Source of the DNA: Paramecium octaurelia
Lineage: Eukaryota > Ciliophora > Oligohymenophorea > Peniculida > Parameciidae
Direction of reading: 5' to 3'
Assembly: GCA_905182995.1 (NCBI GenBank)
Contig: CAJJDP010000057.1
Coordinates: 316,676 to 380,675 of the forward strand
DNA: 64,000 nucleotides
Position numbers and translations under genes: made by a program. A model generated the notes under the pieces. The model was given only the letters and a program-made list of their open reading frames with translations. It did no database searches and was not told the origin of the DNA. How positions within the stretch are numbered: position 1 is the stretch's first letter; every line of letters starts with the position of its first letter. Below are positions 61,201 to 64,000 of the stretch, in pieces.

Positions 61201-62764
61201 GCAATTAGGTGGGGGGTTTATTAATGCAAGTGTTTATGCTTAATTGACAAAATATCCATTCTCAACTTTTGGCCTTATGTATGATCACCTGCGAAATAGC
61301 ATGTACAGTATATTAGAAAGAAGGGAAATCGATTAACTATCGGATAATGAGTATATAACAATCAGTTTTTTGAATAAATCATATGTTGGATATACTAAGA
61401 ATGTTACTATCAGATCTTTAGCAAATATATTGATGAATTATTAGTATGATTTTAAGTTAGGATTAACCATTCGAAGTGTGGCGTTTGACAGTCCATTTTT
61501 TTATTTTACAAGTAAAAACTATCTCACAATAAAACATACTTTTGATGGTTTAAATAAGGTTGTATTAGATGCAACTTTACAGAGATCTTAATTAGAGAAA
61601 GATAAATGGCTATCTGTGTTATTACCATTTATTACAATAAGTTTGTTTTTGTGCATAATAATAATTAATAGTTATAGAGAATATAATTAAATTATGAATT
61701 CAATCTTTTAATACCTGATGGATTTGGATCAGTAGATATTGGATGGAGAAAAAAAGAGACTTTAAAAGCATTTGAGCATAGTAAATAATGAATTAGAGAA
61801 AGTTAAGAAGTTTGAGTTTGATATTGAAGCTATTGATGCTGAGCTTGAGGAATCTAACATTATAAGCAATAGGAATAATACAAAGAGAGATGGAAAGAGA
61901 TTCAAGATAACGAATAATTTTTTAAGAACAACGGCTGCAATAGGGCTTATCCATTTTTTGTTATTTCTCACATTCTACATAACAATATATTTGATTATTG
62001 AAAGATATTTTGAGAAATATGATCAAACCTCTATCATTTTTTAAAGGATTAGTGATCTTGGAGTTGACATTCCGACTTTATATGCTCAAAGAGAAGTTTT
62101 ATATAGAAGGACACTAAGATACTTTTTTTTAACAGATGCAGAAATTGATGGAGTGTATGATGTATTTTTTTAGGCATATAATAAAGTAGAAGAGTTCACA
62201 TAATTAAATATTGATTTAAGTTCAGAGGACTATTTATTTGATGAAAACGCTGTCAATTTTTATGAAGCTATTAACATAGGAAATTTGTGTGATTATTAAA
62301 CTGAATAATTTAAAGAGCTAGCGAATTCCACTTGTGGATTAGCAATGAATGGTAACTTATTAAAAGGGTTATCATAAATCTTACCATACATTTTATATAC
62401 TTTGAAAACCTAATATGATGATAGTAAAAACTTTACTATTTTACCTACAAACACAAGACTTGAATTGGAAGGAGCAACTATTATTGGTAATGTAATGTCA
62501 ACTGTAATATCTGAACTCTATGATAATCTACTCATTTCGTGTTTAAGGTTGATTAATTTCACTTAGATACCATGTATAATTTTCTTAGTATTTCAATCTA
62601 TTTGTATAGTGATTTATATTGCCATAATGAATGAAAATCATAAATAACAATTTTAGTCTATTAAGCAATCGATATTTTTATTTCCAAGACAGACATTAAT
62701 TTTTGATGATTAGTTTTATAGGAATTTTAGATCAATTATAAAAGATGAAGGGATTTAACAATGA
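58254..62764 (+). CDS. Giant multipass PAS-type membrane protein, tmcB-like
   Basis: The ATG at 58254 (MSNSDIVLLKLPYQQ) and a 35-nt intron lead to a cluster of membrane segments (GLFWLLAIVQNFIFLAASIV, WTRYISVIFSFYIYYF and others). A Cys-containing cytoplasmic motif follows (KKTCFCTKYQND), then a long helical region. A PAS-like segment comes next (YRSYIVVDKHLEILNVSSN), then an Asn/Ser-rich linker, a membrane segment (FLYTFVILLGLIIV-like), a large extracellular region with NVTIRSL and further membrane segments to TGA 62762-62764. The arrangement matches the gene at 16591-21698 and the tmcB-like family, whose cellular role is poorly known. Unresolved joins near 59700-59725 and 61075-61140 need introns to be placed. 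From about 61140 to the end the frame is continuous. Confidence 0.75.
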
Positions 62765-63039
62765 GATTAATTTTTAAGTTATTTATAATATATATACTTG
62801 TGATGCATTGATATCGATGTTTAATGGTGTATTTTCTTTGAATAGTAATTGTAACAATTTATAGGTTTTAAGAAAATCTGTAAAGCCTAAGGTAAATTTT
62901 TAACAATTTCAATATTTACATTCATATATTAGTATTTAATTAACTAATTTAAATTTAATTTTAGATCAAAATTATTAAAGGATCATAAGATAAAATATTA
63001 GATAAGTAAAGTGATTGATTAAATTGGCATAAATAATAA
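62765..63039. other. Convergent intergenic stretch
   Basis: AT-rich spacer between the stops of two converging genes; nothing else is recognised. Confidence 0.5.
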
Positions 63040-63830
63040 TCATTATAATTTTGTCTACAGCAGTTTAGAGAAAGCATCCATGCTATAGGATGACACTTTC
63101 TCCTTTTCAGTTTCTAAGTCCTATAATCTCTTTTCAAGCTCATCCATCAACTCTATCCTGTCTCTTTTTTGTTGTTTGGATCGATTCATTTGATTTCTTG
63201 TATTCAATATATTTCCTTAATTTATGATTTTCTGAGTTTCGGTTTTGTTTGGCTCCTCTTCTAATTACTTTTCCAAAAATTCTATTTTTTCTAATGCCTC
63301 TTAGTATTTCTTCTGGAGATCATCTTAATCATCAGATTTTTATTTCGATCTTTGCAACTATGCTTAAATATTATCTAACAATTTAATCATTAAATATACA
63401 AATTACTTGTTATGCTTTAAACATTTATTATTATGCTTTCCAAATTATTGGATTTAGGCCATTATAACAAGAAATCCCATTGTTCATAATTTTAAACTGT
63501 TAATGACTTTTTAGGTACTCTCAATCCCAATTTATTGATTTACAATTCCTCATACATTACTTAATCTAAAGAATGTTGGACATCCTCTAAAAGATATGTC
63601 AGCTGTTCAATAGTTAATTGCTTTAATTAGTTTCTGCTTTAATCTTCAAATTAACTCACTGGCACTAATTAAAATGATTAGATTCCTTCGTTCAACGGAT
63701 ATTTCTGAATCAATATCTACAAACTCTGTTAATTCTTATATGCTTTCTCAAGAATAGAGTCGCATATCTCAACTTAAATTATCTATTTATTAATACATAT
63801 TTCATCTATTAGTTGCTTCTTGGAAGTCAT
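63040..63830 (-). CDS. Coiled-coil protein (252 aa)
   Basis: The ATG at 63830 with one 32-nt intron (GTAATT...TTGTTAG, near 63390-63421) gives exactly 253 codons to TGA 63040-63042. The N-terminal half is helical with a few aromatic residues (SKKQLIDEICINKQIIQ, YEQWDFLLQWPKS). The C-terminal half is a clear coiled coil (QKKYQEALEKIEFLEKQLEE, RDRIELMDELEKRLQDLE). No enzyme motif, signal peptide or membrane segment is present. It could be a centrosomal or ciliary component, but this is not shown by the sequence. Confidence 0.75.
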
Positions 63831-63891
63831 TAAACTTAAATATTTATAATGAAAATTAACAACACTATTATTTATATAATGTTTAAATAAA

Positions 63892-64000
63892 TCAACACAT
63901 ACTTAATCCTTCATTTAACTTTTTCAAAAGTATGACAAAGATGTTATCATCTTAATTCTGCTGATTCTCTAAATTTTTTGGTTACTATATCCACTCTTAA
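63892..64000 (-). CDS. 3' end of a gene entering from the right edge
   Basis: A minus-strand frame open from base 64000 reads NQQNQDDNIFVILLKKLNEG and stops at TGA 63892-63894. It looks coding in composition, but it is only about 35 codons long, so the call is tentative. Confidence 0.35.

Noticed and set aside
1-64000. Short open frames under the standard genetic code
   Set aside because: They are pieces or shadows of longer genes that use TAA and TAG as glutamine. Only ciliate-code frames gave recognisable families and consistent introns.
1-64000. tRNA, rRNA, CRISPR, insertion sequence or telomere repeats
   Set aside because: No B-box-like tRNA signature, rRNA core, regularly spaced repeats, transposase motif or telomeric repeat run was seen on either strand.

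Overview
The window reads as macronuclear DNA of a ciliate of the genus Paramecium. It is very AT-rich. Every sizeable protein frame is open only if TAA and TAG are read as glutamine and TGA is the sole stop. Coding frames are cut by tiny introns (20-35 nt, nearly all GTA...TAG or AAG) that restore frame and conserved motifs when removed. Genes are packed tail to tail or head to head with gaps as short as 23-26 bp. Lineage-specific families agree: trichocyst matrix proteins, a cysteine-periodic surface antigen, tmcB-type PAS membrane proteins, and a potassium channel with a cyclic-nucleotide domain. All coordinates and frames were worked out by eye with the ciliate code.

Layout, left part (1-27 kb): two tandem paralogues of a leucine-rich-repeat protein with a long C-terminal domain (the first cut by the window edge); a coiled-coil protein; a serine/arginine-rich protein; a CNBD potassium channel with a decayed divergent copy beside it; a small protein that looks like an XRCC4/XLF/PAXX-type end-joining factor; a YABBY/HMG-like protein; a small unknown protein; a decayed bacterial-type glucokinase; a very large PAS-domain membrane protein; a coiled-coil protein; the elongation factor ELOF1; and a large charged Ser/Gln-rich protein.

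Middle part (27-46 kb): a large inverted repeat. Each arm holds a multi-kinase gene convergent with a decayed tubulin-tyrosine-ligase-like gene. The arms flank one uninterrupted 2131-residue cysteine-rich surface-antigen-like gene. The left kinase gene encodes kinase, pseudokinase and kinase domains in a row; the right one encodes pseudokinase then kinase. N-runs and single n bases mark joins where contig ends were duplicated, so copy number here is partly an assembly product.

Right part (46-64 kb): a small unknown protein, a MORN-repeat relic, an intact trichocyst matrix protein gene, a divergent gene pair sharing a 23-bp promoter interval, calcineurin A (with an assembly-duplicated 3' part), a polyglutamine-rich protein, a trichocyst matrix protein pseudogene with in-frame TGA codons, a second giant PAS membrane protein, a coiled-coil protein, and the edge of one more gene.

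Functional links: calcineurin, the potassium channel and the trichocyst proteins all belong to the calcium-regulated excitation and secretion physiology of the cell. The surface antigen and multi-kinase genes form a physically linked cluster. There are no operons; each gene is expected to be transcribed singly.
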